From NCBI GenBank assembly GCA_028288365.1, contig JAQBNU010000115.1, forward strand, positions 1 through 40,181: a stretch of 40,181 bases of DNA, in the 5' to 3' direction. The notes under the pieces were generated by a model. The model did not search any database. It saw nothing but the letters and a program-made list of their open reading frames with translations, and was not told the DNA's origin. The position numbers and the translations under genes were made by a program. How positions within the stretch are numbered: position 1 is the stretch's first letter; each line of letters starts with the position of its first letter. This DNA comes from Chitinophagaceae bacterium. Its GTDB lineage: Bacteria; Bacteroidota; Bacteroidia; Cytophagales; Cytophagaceae. Below are positions 1 to 7,756 of the stretch, one piece after another.

Positions 1-792
1 ATTAACAATAAGTTTTGGGAGGCGAGTAAAGTCTTTTTTCAGAATAAGAATACCTTCTTTAAGACATTAGATGAGAAGCGTAAAGATAACCTTACACAAA
101 AGTTGAGTCTATGTGAACAGGCAGAAGCGTTGAAAGACAGCGATGACTTTCAAAAAGCATCGGTTACCTTGATTCGTCTGCAGAAAGAATGGACAAAAGT
201 AGGGCAAGTACCGATCAAGCATAAAGAGAGCATCTACAAGAGATTTAAAGAGGCATGTGATCATTTCTTCAATCGTCAGAGAGATAAGCAGGCAGAATCT
301 GAAAAACACCTGGAAGATAATGCTAAAAAGAAACTGACACTGGCTGCCTCTATTACTGAAGCTTCAGGCATCACAGCGGATAACCTGGAAGATAAATTCA
401 ACGAGTGGATCAAAGCATGGAACGAGATCGGACTTGTACCAAGAAATAAATTCACAGAGACTCAAGACGCTTTCTCTAGTGCATTGAAAAATACCATTGA
501 CAATTTGAAAAGCTTAAGCGAAGAGTTGAAAGAAGAGTGGTTATTGAAATTGGATGTGTTGCAGGCAAAAGGAGGAGGGGATTCCAAAGTGAAAGTAGAG
601 AGAGTAGAGAAAGACCTGCTTAGAAAAATAAATGGATTGAAAAGCGAGATTGATCGTTATAAAACGAACATGGATTTTTGGGGTAACAGCAAAAATGCGG
701 ATAAAATCAAAGAAGAAATCAAAGGTAAAATCATTGAAGCAGAGGCTGAAGTAAACAAGCTTCTAAAAAAAGTGAAAATATTGAGAGATTGA
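1..792 (+). CDS. DUF349 domain protein, 5' end outside the window
   Basis: The frame is open from the first base of the window to a TGA at 790-792, so about 263 C-terminal residues are visible and the start lies upstream. The protein is highly charged and helical, with repeated Trp-containing units (for example LIRLQKEWTKVGQVP and EWIKAWNEIGLVPR) separated by roughly 70 residues. This is the pattern of DUF349 repeats. The last 60 residues look like a coiled coil. DUF349 proteins are cytoplasmic and common in Bacteroidota, and I know of no settled biochemical function. A TTG at 103 could be called a start, but the same frame continues upstream with DUF349-like sequence, so I treat the gene as truncated by the window edge. 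Confidence 0.8.
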   Translation: MNNKFWEASKVFFQNKNTFFKTLDEKRKDNLTQKLSLCEQAEALKDSDDFQKASVTLIRLQKEWTKVGQVPIKHKESIYKRFKEACDHFFNRQRDKQAESEKHLEDNAKKKLTLAASITEASGITADNLEDKFNEWIKAWNEIGLVPRNKFTETQDAFSSALKNTIDNLKSLSEELKEEWLLKLDVLQAKGGGDSKVKVERVEKDLLRKINGLKSEIDRYKTNMDFWGNSKNADKIKEEIKGKIIEAEAEVNKLLKKVKILRD

Positions 793-804
793 TGGCCTAA
801 TTAT

Positions 805-835
805 TTTGCATTTTGAGGAATAGACCCTACATTTG
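805..835 (+). promoter_or_regulatory. Bacteroidota-type promoter for tRNA-Thr
   Basis: TTTG at 805-808, 19 bases, then TACATTTG at 828-835. This matches the Bacteroidota primary sigma consensus (-33 TTTG, -7 TAnnTTTG) at every conserved base. The predicted transcript start is about 841-843, roughly 10 bases before the mature tRNA 5' end. It supports the phylum assignment. Confidence 0.7.
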
Positions 836-851
836 CAGACCAATAATTATC

Positions 852-924
<73 letters not shown>

Positions 925-934
925 CTTAAAAATC

Positions 935-970
935 AAGCACTTACAAGAGAAATCTTCTAAGTGCTTTTTT
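935..970 (+). terminator. Rho-independent terminator after tRNA-Thr
   Basis: A perfect 9-bp stem, AAGCACTTA (935-943) with TAAGTGCTT (958-966), is followed by further T residues to 970. It lies 10 bases after the tRNA and most likely ends its transcript. Confidence 0.85.
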
Positions 971-1316
971 GTTTGATCCACAATTTGAGACACCCGTTTC
1001 TAGTTTAAATCCTTTTCCTTATTTTTAGTAATGTAGGGAGCAAGTTTTTTACATTATGCTTTAGCAATTGCAGATGTCTGGGATCTTTAGCGTCAACGAT
1101 TTCTTTCAGGTGAAATAAAACCAATTAGAAGCCTTTCTGAATTGTAAAGCAGCAGATCATTTTAGGATTGAATATTTTTTCTCTAATCATAATTGCTTTT
1201 CTTATATACAGAGTATAACGATTAACACTTAATAGTTAAATGAAATATTCTAAAAATCTTTAACTATTAAGTTTGTATCGTGCGATGGAGAAAATAAAAG
1301 AAAAACAAATAGGTAG
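971..1316. other. Gene-free AT-rich stretch
   Basis: No convincing reading frame, RNA fold or protein remnant was found in these roughly 350 bases between the tRNA terminator and the end of the OsmC-family gene. The only structured element is the 14-bp inverted repeat at 1227-1272, listed separately. There is no integrase and no obvious duplicated tRNA 3' end, so it does not look like an integration site. Confidence 0.6.
1227..1272. repeat. 14-bp perfect inverted repeat
   Basis: ACTTAATAGTTAAA (1227-1240) and its exact reverse complement (1259-1272) are separated by 18 bases. It lies about 45 bases past the stop codon of the minus-strand OsmC-family gene. It could form a hairpin at the 3' end of that transcript, but no U-run follows it on the minus strand and the stem has only three G-C pairs, so terminator function is doubtful. 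Confidence 0.6.
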
Positions 1317-1784
1317 TTACTTTTTTATTTTTTCTTCGCTGTTCAAAAACTCAAATTGAGGATGTACGTTGATGTTGAGTTGTAATGCATTTTTGATCGG
1401 ACAAGAGCGCTCTGCTTTTTCAATCAATTGAATGGCTTTTGCCAATTCTTTGTCACTGATTAATGTAACCGTGGGGCGTATTAGAATTTCTGTAGCTTCC
1501 AGTTTCCCTTCTTTGCGTTCGAGTTTTACAAAGCAATGACTTTTGTATGCGATGATGTCCAATTGAAATCCTTCCGCAATGGCTAGAAAATTAGTCATGA
1601 GACAGGAGGCTACGGCTCCGGCCAGCAAGTGCTCGGGGGTCCATTTGTTTTTTTGTCCTTTTACAAATTCAGGAGGAGTGACGACTTCAATTTCAGGTAA
1701 CCCCAAAGAACTCAAGGTTCCTGTTCGTTCTGAGTTCCACACAAGATCCACTTCGTAGAAATACTCTTTTCTATTCGCTAACAT
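1317..1784 (-). CDS. OsmC/Ohr-family protein
   Basis: A 155-residue protein of the OsmC fold, which reduces organic or fatty-acid hydroperoxides with two cysteines in the cytoplasm. The two family cysteines are C61 (in AVASCLMTNF, at the start of the long central helix) and C128 (in RSCPIKNAL). The length is typical. It is divergent from ccoI, and the intergenic palindrome at 1842-1855 lies 57 bases upstream of its start. A TACTTTTG on the minus strand at 1790-1797 matches the Bacteroidota -7 box perfectly but sits only five bases before the ATG, so the mRNA may be nearly leaderless or the true start may be downstream. The family is clear. The split between OsmC, Ohr and YhfA-like members is not resolved here. 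Confidence 0.87.
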   Translation of the reverse strand: MLANRKEYFYEVDLVWNSERTGTLSSLGLPEIEVVTPPEFVKGQKNKWTPEHLLAGAVASCLMTNFLAIAEGFQLDIIAYKSHCFVKLERKEGKLEATEILIRPTVTLISDKELAKAIQLIEKAERSCPIKNALQLNINVHPQFEFLNSEEKIKK

Positions 1785-1841
1785 AGTGTCAAAAGTATAT
1801 TCTTTATATGTATTTGTTCATGATAAAGGCTAATCCAAGTG

Positions 1842-1885
1842 ATGACATTTATCATTCTTTAGCTTTTCAGGAAGTGCTTAGTTTG
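1842..1885 (+). promoter_or_regulatory. CRP/FNR-type palindrome and -7-like box upstream of ccoI
   Basis: ATGACATTTATCAT (1842-1855) is a palindrome with the CRP/FNR TGA-N6-TCA spacing. After exactly 22 bases comes TTAGTTTG (1878-1885), which matches five of the six conserved bases of TAnnTTTG. The palindrome centre would sit near -41.5, a class II activator position, and the ccoI ATG follows at 1904. The geometry is identical to the site at 21787-21830. The most likely binder, by inference, is the receiver-CRP regulator at 17872-18933. Confidence 0.6.
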
Positions 1886-1903
1886 TACTGTTAAGGATAT
1901 CCT

Positions 1904-4303
1904 ATGATACAAACGGCTGAAAATAAAAAAGTAATCTGTTACCATTGTGGTGATTTATGTTTGGATGAAAGCGTACGCTTGGACGATAAAGCATTCTGTT
2001 GCAACGGTTGTAAAACCGTATACGAGATTTTGAATGATCATGCCTTATGTGATTACTATACGTTGGAAGATCATCCAGGCCATAAAGGCGGAGATGAAAA
2101 TGGCAGTCAATATGCCTTTCTGGATGAACCTGCCATTGGGGATCAATTACTTAATTTCAAAGAAGGAAACGTTTGTGGGGTAACGTTTTATGTTCCTTCT
2201 GTTCATTGTAGTTCGTGCATCTGGTTGTTAGAGAATTTACACAAGATTCAACCAGGAATACTGAAATCATTTATTGTCTTTCAAACGAAGCAATTGGAAA
2301 TACAATTCAACAAAGACCAAGTCTCTTTGGCTCAGTTAGCACTGCTGTTAGATCGATTGGGCTATAGACCCGAGATTACGTTAGAGGGAAAAACTGTAAA
2401 TCATCGATCTGTACAGAAAGCACTTTTATACAAAATTGGTATTGCCGGTTTTTGTTTTGGCAATATCATGTTGTTGAGTATTCCTGAATATGTTTCATAC
2501 CTCGGTGATTTCAACGGAACATTCAAAGTGTTTTTTTCTTACCTCAGTTTGTTATTGGCCTTGCCTGTTTTTTTCTATTGTGCATCGGATTATTTTATTT
2601 CTTCCTGGCATGCGATCAAGAACAAGATGATCACTATTGATCTGCCAATCGCGCTGGGATTGGTCGCGACTTTTACACAGAGCATTCTCGAAATTATTTC
2701 CCGTTCAGGTATGGGTTATCTGGACTCATTGACCGGGTTGATTTTCTTTTTATTGATTGGGAAATGGTATCAACAGAAGACATACAATTCTATTTCATTT
2801 CAGAGGGATTATAAATCGTATTTTCCACTTGCCGCTGCGGTAATGAAAGAGGGCAAGGAATTATTTGTTCCTCTCCAACAATTAAATCCCGGTGATGTCA
2901 TCTTGATTCGCAATCAAGATGTGATACCTGCAGACGGTGTATTGGAAAAAGGGAAAGCGCGCATTGACTATAGTTTTGTAACTGGGGAATCTGCCTTGGC
3001 TTCTAAGTGCCAAGGCGATCGGCTATTTGCCGGTGGCCGTCAATCGGGAGAAAGCATACAGATTAAATTGTTGAAGAAAGTGTCTGAAAGTTACCTCACA
3101 CAACTTTGGGATACCGATCGCTCTTCCAGCAAAAGTAAAGCCTCTGGTTTCACTCGCTTTACCAATCAGGTAGCTTTATATTTTACTGTAGCCGTTTTGT
3201 TTTTAAGTTTAGGAACTTACGCTTATTGGTATTTTCACGATCACTCCATCGCACTGCATGCTGCGGTATCTGTATTGATTATCTTCTGTCCTTGTACACT
3301 GGCATTGGCTATTCCTTTTTGTTTTGGAAATGCCATGAACATATTAAGTAAAAATGGTTTCTTTTTCAAAAACACTGCTACGATAGAGAAGCTGACAGAT
3401 GCAGATGTGATGGTATTTGATAAAACAGGTACCATCACGTATTCGGGTTTGGCAGAAGTACATTTATTGGGAAGCTTAACTGAGGAGGATGCACAGTATG
3501 TTAAATCATTGGTGAAGCATTCCGGTCATCCGCTGAGTCGCTTGTTATATCAGCATTTAAAAGGAATAAAGGAATTACCGATCCACGATTTCGAAGAGCA
3601 ACTGTCGCAGGGTATATCGGCTCAGGTCAATGGAAACTTTGTACGCATCGGTTCGCGGTCCTTTGTAGATGTACTGACGGATCAGGAACAACATGAAACC
3701 GAAGTGTATGTCAGTGTGAATAATCAGGTCAAAGGTTGCTATACTTTTAAAAACACATATAGAGAGGGTATACCAGAAATGCTGCGTGTATTGCACCGAC
3801 AATACCGATTGCATTTATTGTCCGGTGATAATGAAAGTGAACGCGAAATGATGTTACATTATTTCCCTGCGGGCAATATTCATTTTCATCAGTCGCCCGC
3901 GGATAAATTGAATTATATTCAATCACTTGAAAAATCGCACAAGACGATCATGATAGGTGATGGATTGAACGATGCAGGTGCATTGCTGGCGAGTAATTGC
4001 GGAATCTCTGTGTCTGATTCCAGTGCTCATTTTTCTCCGGCTTGTGATGCCATATTAGAAGCGAATCAATTACACCGACTACCTGATTATATCGCTTATG
4101 CCAAAGCCTGTGTCAATACGGTACGCTTCAGCTTGATCGTCTCTCTTTCTTATAACATCATCGGATTATGCTTTGCTTGCATGGGTTTATTGAAACCTCT
4201 TACAGCTGCAGTATTGATGCCTGTGAGTTCAGTATCAGTAGTGTTGTTTGTAACTGTAGTCAGTAATATGCTGGCCAGAAAGTATAAGTTGAAACAAAAC
4301 TGA
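1904..4303 (+). CDS. ccoI: Copper-transporting P1B ATPase CcoI/FixI for cbb3 oxidase assembly
   Basis: A 799-residue P-type ATPase that supplies copper for the haem-copper centre of cbb3 oxidase. The order is: an N-terminal cysteine-rich domain (CYHCGDLC and CCNGCK, residues about 11-40) typical of CcoI; an HMA domain with HCSSC near residue 103; membrane helices; the actuator motif TGES; the intramembrane metal motif C462-P-C464; phosphorylation site D506 in DKTGT; and the hinge GDGLND. The Cys-rich N-terminus and the position at the head of the cco genes separate it from CopA detoxification pumps such as the one at 25823-28243. Start is the ATG at 1904, with an operator-promoter just upstream. 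ccoS follows after 77 bases. Confidence 0.95.
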   Translation: MIQTAENKKVICYHCGDLCLDESVRLDDKAFCCNGCKTVYEILNDHALCDYYTLEDHPGHKGGDENGSQYAFLDEPAIGDQLLNFKEGNVCGVTFYVPSVHCSSCIWLLENLHKIQPGILKSFIVFQTKQLEIQFNKDQVSLAQLALLLDRLGYRPEITLEGKTVNHRSVQKALLYKIGIAGFCFGNIMLLSIPEYVSYLGDFNGTFKVFFSYLSLLLALPVFFYCASDYFISSWHAIKNKMITIDLPIALGLVATFTQSILEIISRSGMGYLDSLTGLIFFLLIGKWYQQKTYNSISFQRDYKSYFPLAAAVMKEGKELFVPLQQLNPGDVILIRNQDVIPADGVLEKGKARIDYSFVTGESALASKCQGDRLFAGGRQSGESIQIKLLKKVSESYLTQLWDTDRSSSKSKASGFTRFTNQVALYFTVAVLFLSLGTYAYWYFHDHSIALHAAVSVLIIFCPCTLALAIPFCFGNAMNILSKNGFFFKNTATIEKLTDADVMVFDKTGTITYSGLAEVHLLGSLTEEDAQYVKSLVKHSGHPLSRLLYQHLKGIKELPIHDFEEQLSQGISAQVNGNFVRIGSRSFVDVLTDQEQHETEVYVSVNNQVKGCYTFKNTYREGIPEMLRVLHRQYRLHLLSGDNESEREMMLHYFPAGNIHFHQSPADKLNYIQSLEKSHKTIMIGDGLNDAGALLASNCGISVSDSSAHFSPACDAILEANQLHRLPDYIAYAKACVNTVRFSLIVSLSYNIIGLCFACMGLLKPLTAAVLMPVSSVSVVLFVTVVSNMLARKYKLKQN

Positions 4304-4313
4304 TATTAATCAT
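4300..4313 (+). promoter_or_regulatory. Candidate CRP/FNR-type palindrome upstream of ccoS-ccoNO
   Basis: CTGATATTAATCAT overlaps the ccoI stop codon and lies 67 bases before the ccoS ATG. Its TGAT-N4-ATCA core equals the classical FNR core. No TAnnTTTG box sits at the 22-base distance seen at ccoI, so it is weaker than the 1842 and 21787 sites. Confidence 0.4.
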
Positions 4314-4380
4314 TTTAATGATTAATCGTTGTCATATCAATTATATGGGGAAATAATTTCCTTTGACTAATCAATAAAAC

Positions 4381-4548
4381 ATGAACGTCATCTTTCTTCT
4401 CATATCATTTAGTCTACTGATAGCGGGTGGCTTTTTAGGAGCTTTCCTGTGGGCCATAAAAGATGGTCAGTTTGAAGATGATTATTCACCTTCTGTTAGA
4501 ATATTATACGACGATAAAAATAAACCGGAGAACAATGATAAAAAGTAA
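4381..4548 (+). CDS. ccoS: cbb3 oxidase maturation protein CcoS
   Basis: A 55-residue protein, short and easily missed. It begins MNVIFLLISFSLL, a single membrane helix, followed by the CcoS signature FLWAIKDGQFED (residues about 22-33) and a polar tail with SVRILYDD. CcoS is needed for insertion of haem and copper cofactors into cbb3 oxidase. It lies between ccoI and ccoN, its usual place, and its last 14 bases overlap the start of ccoNO. Translational coupling is likely. Confidence 0.93.
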   Translation: MNVIFLLISFSLLIAGGFLGAFLWAIKDGQFEDDYSPSVRILYDDKNKPENNDKK

Positions 4549-6679
4549 TTTACCATTAGAGAAGTTTGCGTACGACAACACCATCGTTCGAAATTTTGCT
4601 TTTGCTACCATGATATGGGGTGTAATAGGAATGTTGGTGGGATTGACCGCTGCCTTACAATTGGTATGGCCTGCGCTGAATTTTGGTTTAGAGTTTACTA
4701 CGTTCGGTAGGATCCGACCACTACATACCAATGCGGTTATTTTCGCTTTTGTAGGCAACGGTATTTTTACAGGTGTTTATTATTCGTTACAGCGGTTGTG
4801 TAAAACAAGAATGTACAGTGACTTTTTAAGTCGGATCAACTTCTGGGGCTGGCAATTGATCATACTATCAGCCGTATTGACTCTTCCTTTAGGTTTTACT
4901 TCAAGCAAAGAGTATGCGGAATTGGAATGGCCCATCGATATCGCTATTACCATTATATGGGTAGTGTTTGGATGGAATATGTTTGCTACGATCTTGAAAA
5001 GAAGAGAAAGACATCTGTATGTAGCCATCTGGTTTTACATCGCCACTTTTGTCACCGTTGCTGTCCTGCACCTGGTTAATTCGTTCGAGCTGCCTGTTTC
5101 TTTTTTCAAAAGTTACTCGTGGTATGCCGGTGTGCAGGATGCTTTGGTGCAATGGTGGTATGGTCACAATGCTGTAGCATTCTTTCTTACGACACCTTAT
5201 TTAGGGTTGATGTATTATTTCGTTCCGAAGGCTGCCAATCGTCCGGTATATTCTTACCGACTTTCTATCATTCACTTCTGGGCCTTGATTTTCATTTATA
5301 TCTGGGCAGGGCCTCACCATTTGTTGTATACCGCTTTGCCTGATTGGGCGCAGTCTTTGGGCGTTGTGTTTTCCATCATGCTCATTGCTCCATCATGGGG
5401 CGGTATGATCAATGGGTTATTGACATTGAGAGGCGCATGGGATAAAGTAAGAGAAGATGTCGTATTGAAATTCATGGTAGTGGCCATCACAGCTTATGGT
5501 ATGGCGACCTTTGAAGGACCTATGCTTTCTTTGAAAAATGTAAATGCCATCAGTCACTTTACCGATTGGACCGTAGCACACGTGCATGTGGGTGGCTTGG
5601 GATGGAATGGATTCTTGACTTTCGGGATGTTGTATTGGTTGATTCCGAGATTGTATCGAAGAGAATTGTTTTCCAAACGATTGGCCAATTTCCATTTCTG
5701 GATCGGTTCGTTGGGAATTATTTTCTATGCACTCCCTATGTATTGGGCGGGCTTTACACAAAGTTTGATGTGGAAAGAATTTACACCAGAAGGTTTGTTG
5801 GCTTATCCGAATTTTCTGGAAACCGTTACGCAATTGAAAACGATGTATATGTTGCGTGCCTTGGGTGGTGCTCTATACATCGTAGGTACAGTGACCATGT
5901 GCTATAATTTGTTCATGACGGCGAAAGTAGGATCGTTCCTTGCCAACGAAGAAACACAAGCTGCTCCCTTAGCAAAAGAAGCAGCTGATCCGAAAGAGCA
6001 CTGGCACCGTGTGATCGAGAGAAGACCGATACAGTTGATGATTTTCAGTTTAGTGGTCATCCTGATTGGAGGCTTGGTAGAAATGGTTCCTACCTTTTTG
6101 GTCAAATCAAACATTCCTACCATCGCCAGCGTGAAACCTTATACACCGCTTGAACTGCAAGGCAGAGACGTTTACATCAAAGAAGGATGCAACAATTGTC
6201 ACTCGCAGATGGTTCGTCCCTTCCGTTCGGAAACGGCGCGTTACGGTGAATATTCTAAAGCAGGTGAATTTGTTTATGATCATCCGCACCTCTGGGGATC
6301 AAAACGTACGGGTCCTGATTTGCACCGCATAGGAGAGAAGTATCCCGACTCCTGGCATTACAACCACATGCTCGATCCGGAAAGCATGTCGCCTGGATCC
6401 ATCATGCCTTCTTATCCCTGGCTGTTTGAAAAAGAAATCGATACCGCTTCAACGGCTGCTAAAATCAATGGCATGCGAACACTCGGTGCGCCTTATCCAG
6501 TGGGCTATGAAAAGACAGCCAATAAAGTATTGGTTCAACAAGCCAATGAAATTACTGCGCGGTTAAAAACATCCGGTGTGGAAACAAAAAGCAATAAAGA
6601 AATCATTGCCTTGATTGCTTACCTGCAACGTCTGGGTACTGATATCAAAGTTAAATCCATCACTACTGATAAACGATAA
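4535..6679 (+). CDS. ccoNO: cbb3 cytochrome oxidase, fused subunits CcoN and CcoO
   Basis: A 714-residue fusion of catalytic subunit I (CcoN) and the membrane-anchored monohaem cytochrome c subunit (CcoO). The CcoN part (about residues 1-490) has many membrane helices and the histidine motifs expected for low-spin haem b and the haem b3-CuB site (LHTNAVIF, YGHNAVAF, GPHHLLY, VAHVHVGGLGWNG). The CcoO part has one membrane helix (about 500-520) and the haem c motif C552-N-N-C555-H556, followed by SQMVRPFRSE. It reduces O2 at the cytoplasmic membrane with high affinity and pumps protons. I chose the ATG at 4535, after GGAG at 4527-4530, over an upstream in-frame start at 4463. The longer form would add 24 residues that resemble no CcoN and overlap ccoS. 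Confidence 0.95.
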   Translation: MIKSNLPLEKFAYDNTIVRNFAFATMIWGVIGMLVGLTAALQLVWPALNFGLEFTTFGRIRPLHTNAVIFAFVGNGIFTGVYYSLQRLCKTRMYSDFLSRINFWGWQLIILSAVLTLPLGFTSSKEYAELEWPIDIAITIIWVVFGWNMFATILKRRERHLYVAIWFYIATFVTVAVLHLVNSFELPVSFFKSYSWYAGVQDALVQWWYGHNAVAFFLTTPYLGLMYYFVPKAANRPVYSYRLSIIHFWALIFIYIWAGPHHLLYTALPDWAQSLGVVFSIMLIAPSWGGMINGLLTLRGAWDKVREDVVLKFMVVAITAYGMATFEGPMLSLKNVNAISHFTDWTVAHVHVGGLGWNGFLTFGMLYWLIPRLYRRELFSKRLANFHFWIGSLGIIFYALPMYWAGFTQSLMWKEFTPEGLLAYPNFLETVTQLKTMYMLRALGGALYIVGTVTMCYNLFMTAKVGSFLANEETQAAPLAKEAADPKEHWHRVIERRPIQLMIFSLVVILIGGLVEMVPTFLVKSNIPTIASVKPYTPLELQGRDVYIKEGCNNCHSQMVRPFRSETARYGEYSKAGEFVYDHPHLWGSKRTGPDLHRIGEKYPDSWHYNHMLDPESMSPGSIMPSYPWLFEKEIDTASTAAKINGMRTLGAPYPVGYEKTANKVLVQQANEITARLKTSGVETKSNKEIIALIAYLQRLGTDIKVKSITTDKR

Positions 6680-6683
6680 GGTT

Positions 6684-6887
6684 ATGCTCAAGTTTGTTAA
6701 ATACCACATATCTTCCATCGGGCATATTGAAATATATCCGATCATCTCTTTCCTTATTTTCTTCCTGTTCTTTTTGGGCATGCTCATTTGGGTGTTAAAA
6801 AGCGATAAGAAGTTCATCACGAAAATGCAAAATCTACCATTAGAGGATCACACTGAAACTGTTCATGAACATGAAACTATACGCTAA
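6684..6887 (+). CDS. ccoQ: cbb3 oxidase small subunit CcoQ/FixQ-like
   Basis: A 67-residue protein with one membrane helix (YPIISFLIFFLFFLGMLIWVL, about residues 18-38) and a polar tail. CcoQ stabilises cbb3 oxidase, and its sequence is poorly conserved. The assignment rests on size, topology and position between ccoNO and ccoP. The ATG at 6684 lies four bases after the ccoNO stop. The 3' end overlaps ccoP by 23 bases. Confidence 0.8.
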   Translation: MLKFVKYHISSIGHIEIYPIISFLIFFLFFLGMLIWVLKSDKKFITKMQNLPLEDHTETVHEHETIR

Positions 6888-7755
6888 CCGATTTCTATTT
6901 CTTAGGTTTTTATTTTCTTGCCTGTTGGTGGCCTTGCCCTTGTTGTCTTTTGCAAACACTGGTGGAAGTACTGCAAGCGTTATGCCTGAAGGTGTTCCTG
7001 ATCCTAAGGACCTGCTTGATATCTTGATATTGAGTATATGTATATTTGTGATTTTGGTATTGCTTTACATGATGTATCTGCTCAATATGTTGATGAATTA
7101 CATCAAGCCTGCTGCCGCAAGAAAACCTTTGTTCGCTGGACTCATTCAAAAACTTTCGGATGCAGTACCGATAGAAGAAGAGCATTCCATCTTGACAGAT
7201 CATGATTACGATGGCATACGAGAGTTGGATAATAATTTACCACTGTGGTGGAAGTATATGTTCTACTTGACCATTGTATGTGCAGGCTGTTACATTTATT
7301 ACTACCACTTCAGTGGAGTCGGTAAATTGCAAATTGCCGAGTACCAGGAAGAAGTAGCGACAAGCGAAAAAGAAGTAGAAGCTTACATGAAGCTTGCGGC
7401 CAACAGTGTCGATGAAAATAATGTGAAACGTTTGATCGATGCGAAAAAAATAGAAAGTGGAAAAACGTTGTTTCTTCAGAACTGCGCCGCTTGTCACGGC
7501 AAAGGCGGTGAAGGTGGAGTAGGCCCTAATCTTACCGATGAATATTGGTTGCACGGAGGTGGAGTGAAGAACGTGTTCAAGACCATTAAGTATGGTGTTC
7601 CGGAAAAGGGAATGATATCCTGGAAGACGCAGTTGAGTCCCGCCAATATTCAGGAGGTCACAAGTTATATCCTGACGTTGAAAGGCGCGCATCCTGCTAA
7701 TCCTAAAGCACCACAAGGAGATCCATACGAAGAAGAAGATATCACTATTAAATAA
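6865..7755 (+). CDS. ccoP: cbb3 oxidase cytochrome c subunit CcoP, monohaem form
   Basis: A 296-residue subunit. It has an N-terminal hydrophobic segment resembling a signal or first helix (residues about 8-30), a second helix (about 55-75), a third (WWKYMFYLTIVCAGCYIYYY, about 127-147) preceded by the CcoP motif ELDNNLPLWW, then one cytochrome c domain with C207-A-A-C210-H211 and a downstream KGMISWK carrying the Met ligand. Classical proteobacterial CcoP has two haem c motifs and this protein has one. CAGCY in the third helix lacks the histidine and is not a haem site. It passes electrons to CcoO/CcoN. The start could be the ATG at 6865 or at 6871. ccoG starts one base after its stop. Confidence 0.93.
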   Translation: MNMKLYANRFLFLRFLFSCLLVALPLLSFANTGGSTASVMPEGVPDPKDLLDILILSICIFVILVLLYMMYLLNMLMNYIKPAAARKPLFAGLIQKLSDAVPIEEEHSILTDHDYDGIRELDNNLPLWWKYMFYLTIVCAGCYIYYYHFSGVGKLQIAEYQEEVATSEKEVEAYMKLAANSVDENNVKRLIDAKKIESGKTLFLQNCAACHGKGGEGGVGPNLTDEYWLHGGGVKNVFKTIKYGVPEKGMISWKTQLSPANIQEVTSYILTLKGAHPANPKAPQGDPYEEEDITIK

Positions 7756-7756
7756 A

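Noticed and set aside
4318..4335. ATGATTAATCGTTGTCAT upstream of ccoS as another CRP/FNR-type site.
   Set aside because: The half-sites are 18 bases end to end instead of 14, so the spacing is wrong for a CRP/FNR dimer.
4463..4534. A 24-residue N-terminal extension of CcoN from an upstream in-frame start.
   Set aside because: It overlaps ccoS in another frame and resembles no CcoN. The ATG at 4535 has a GGAG ribosome site and begins a normal CcoN N-terminus.
7261..7320. CAGC in a CcoP membrane helix as a second haem c site.
   Set aside because: The following residue is Tyr, not His, and the motif is inside the membrane helix.
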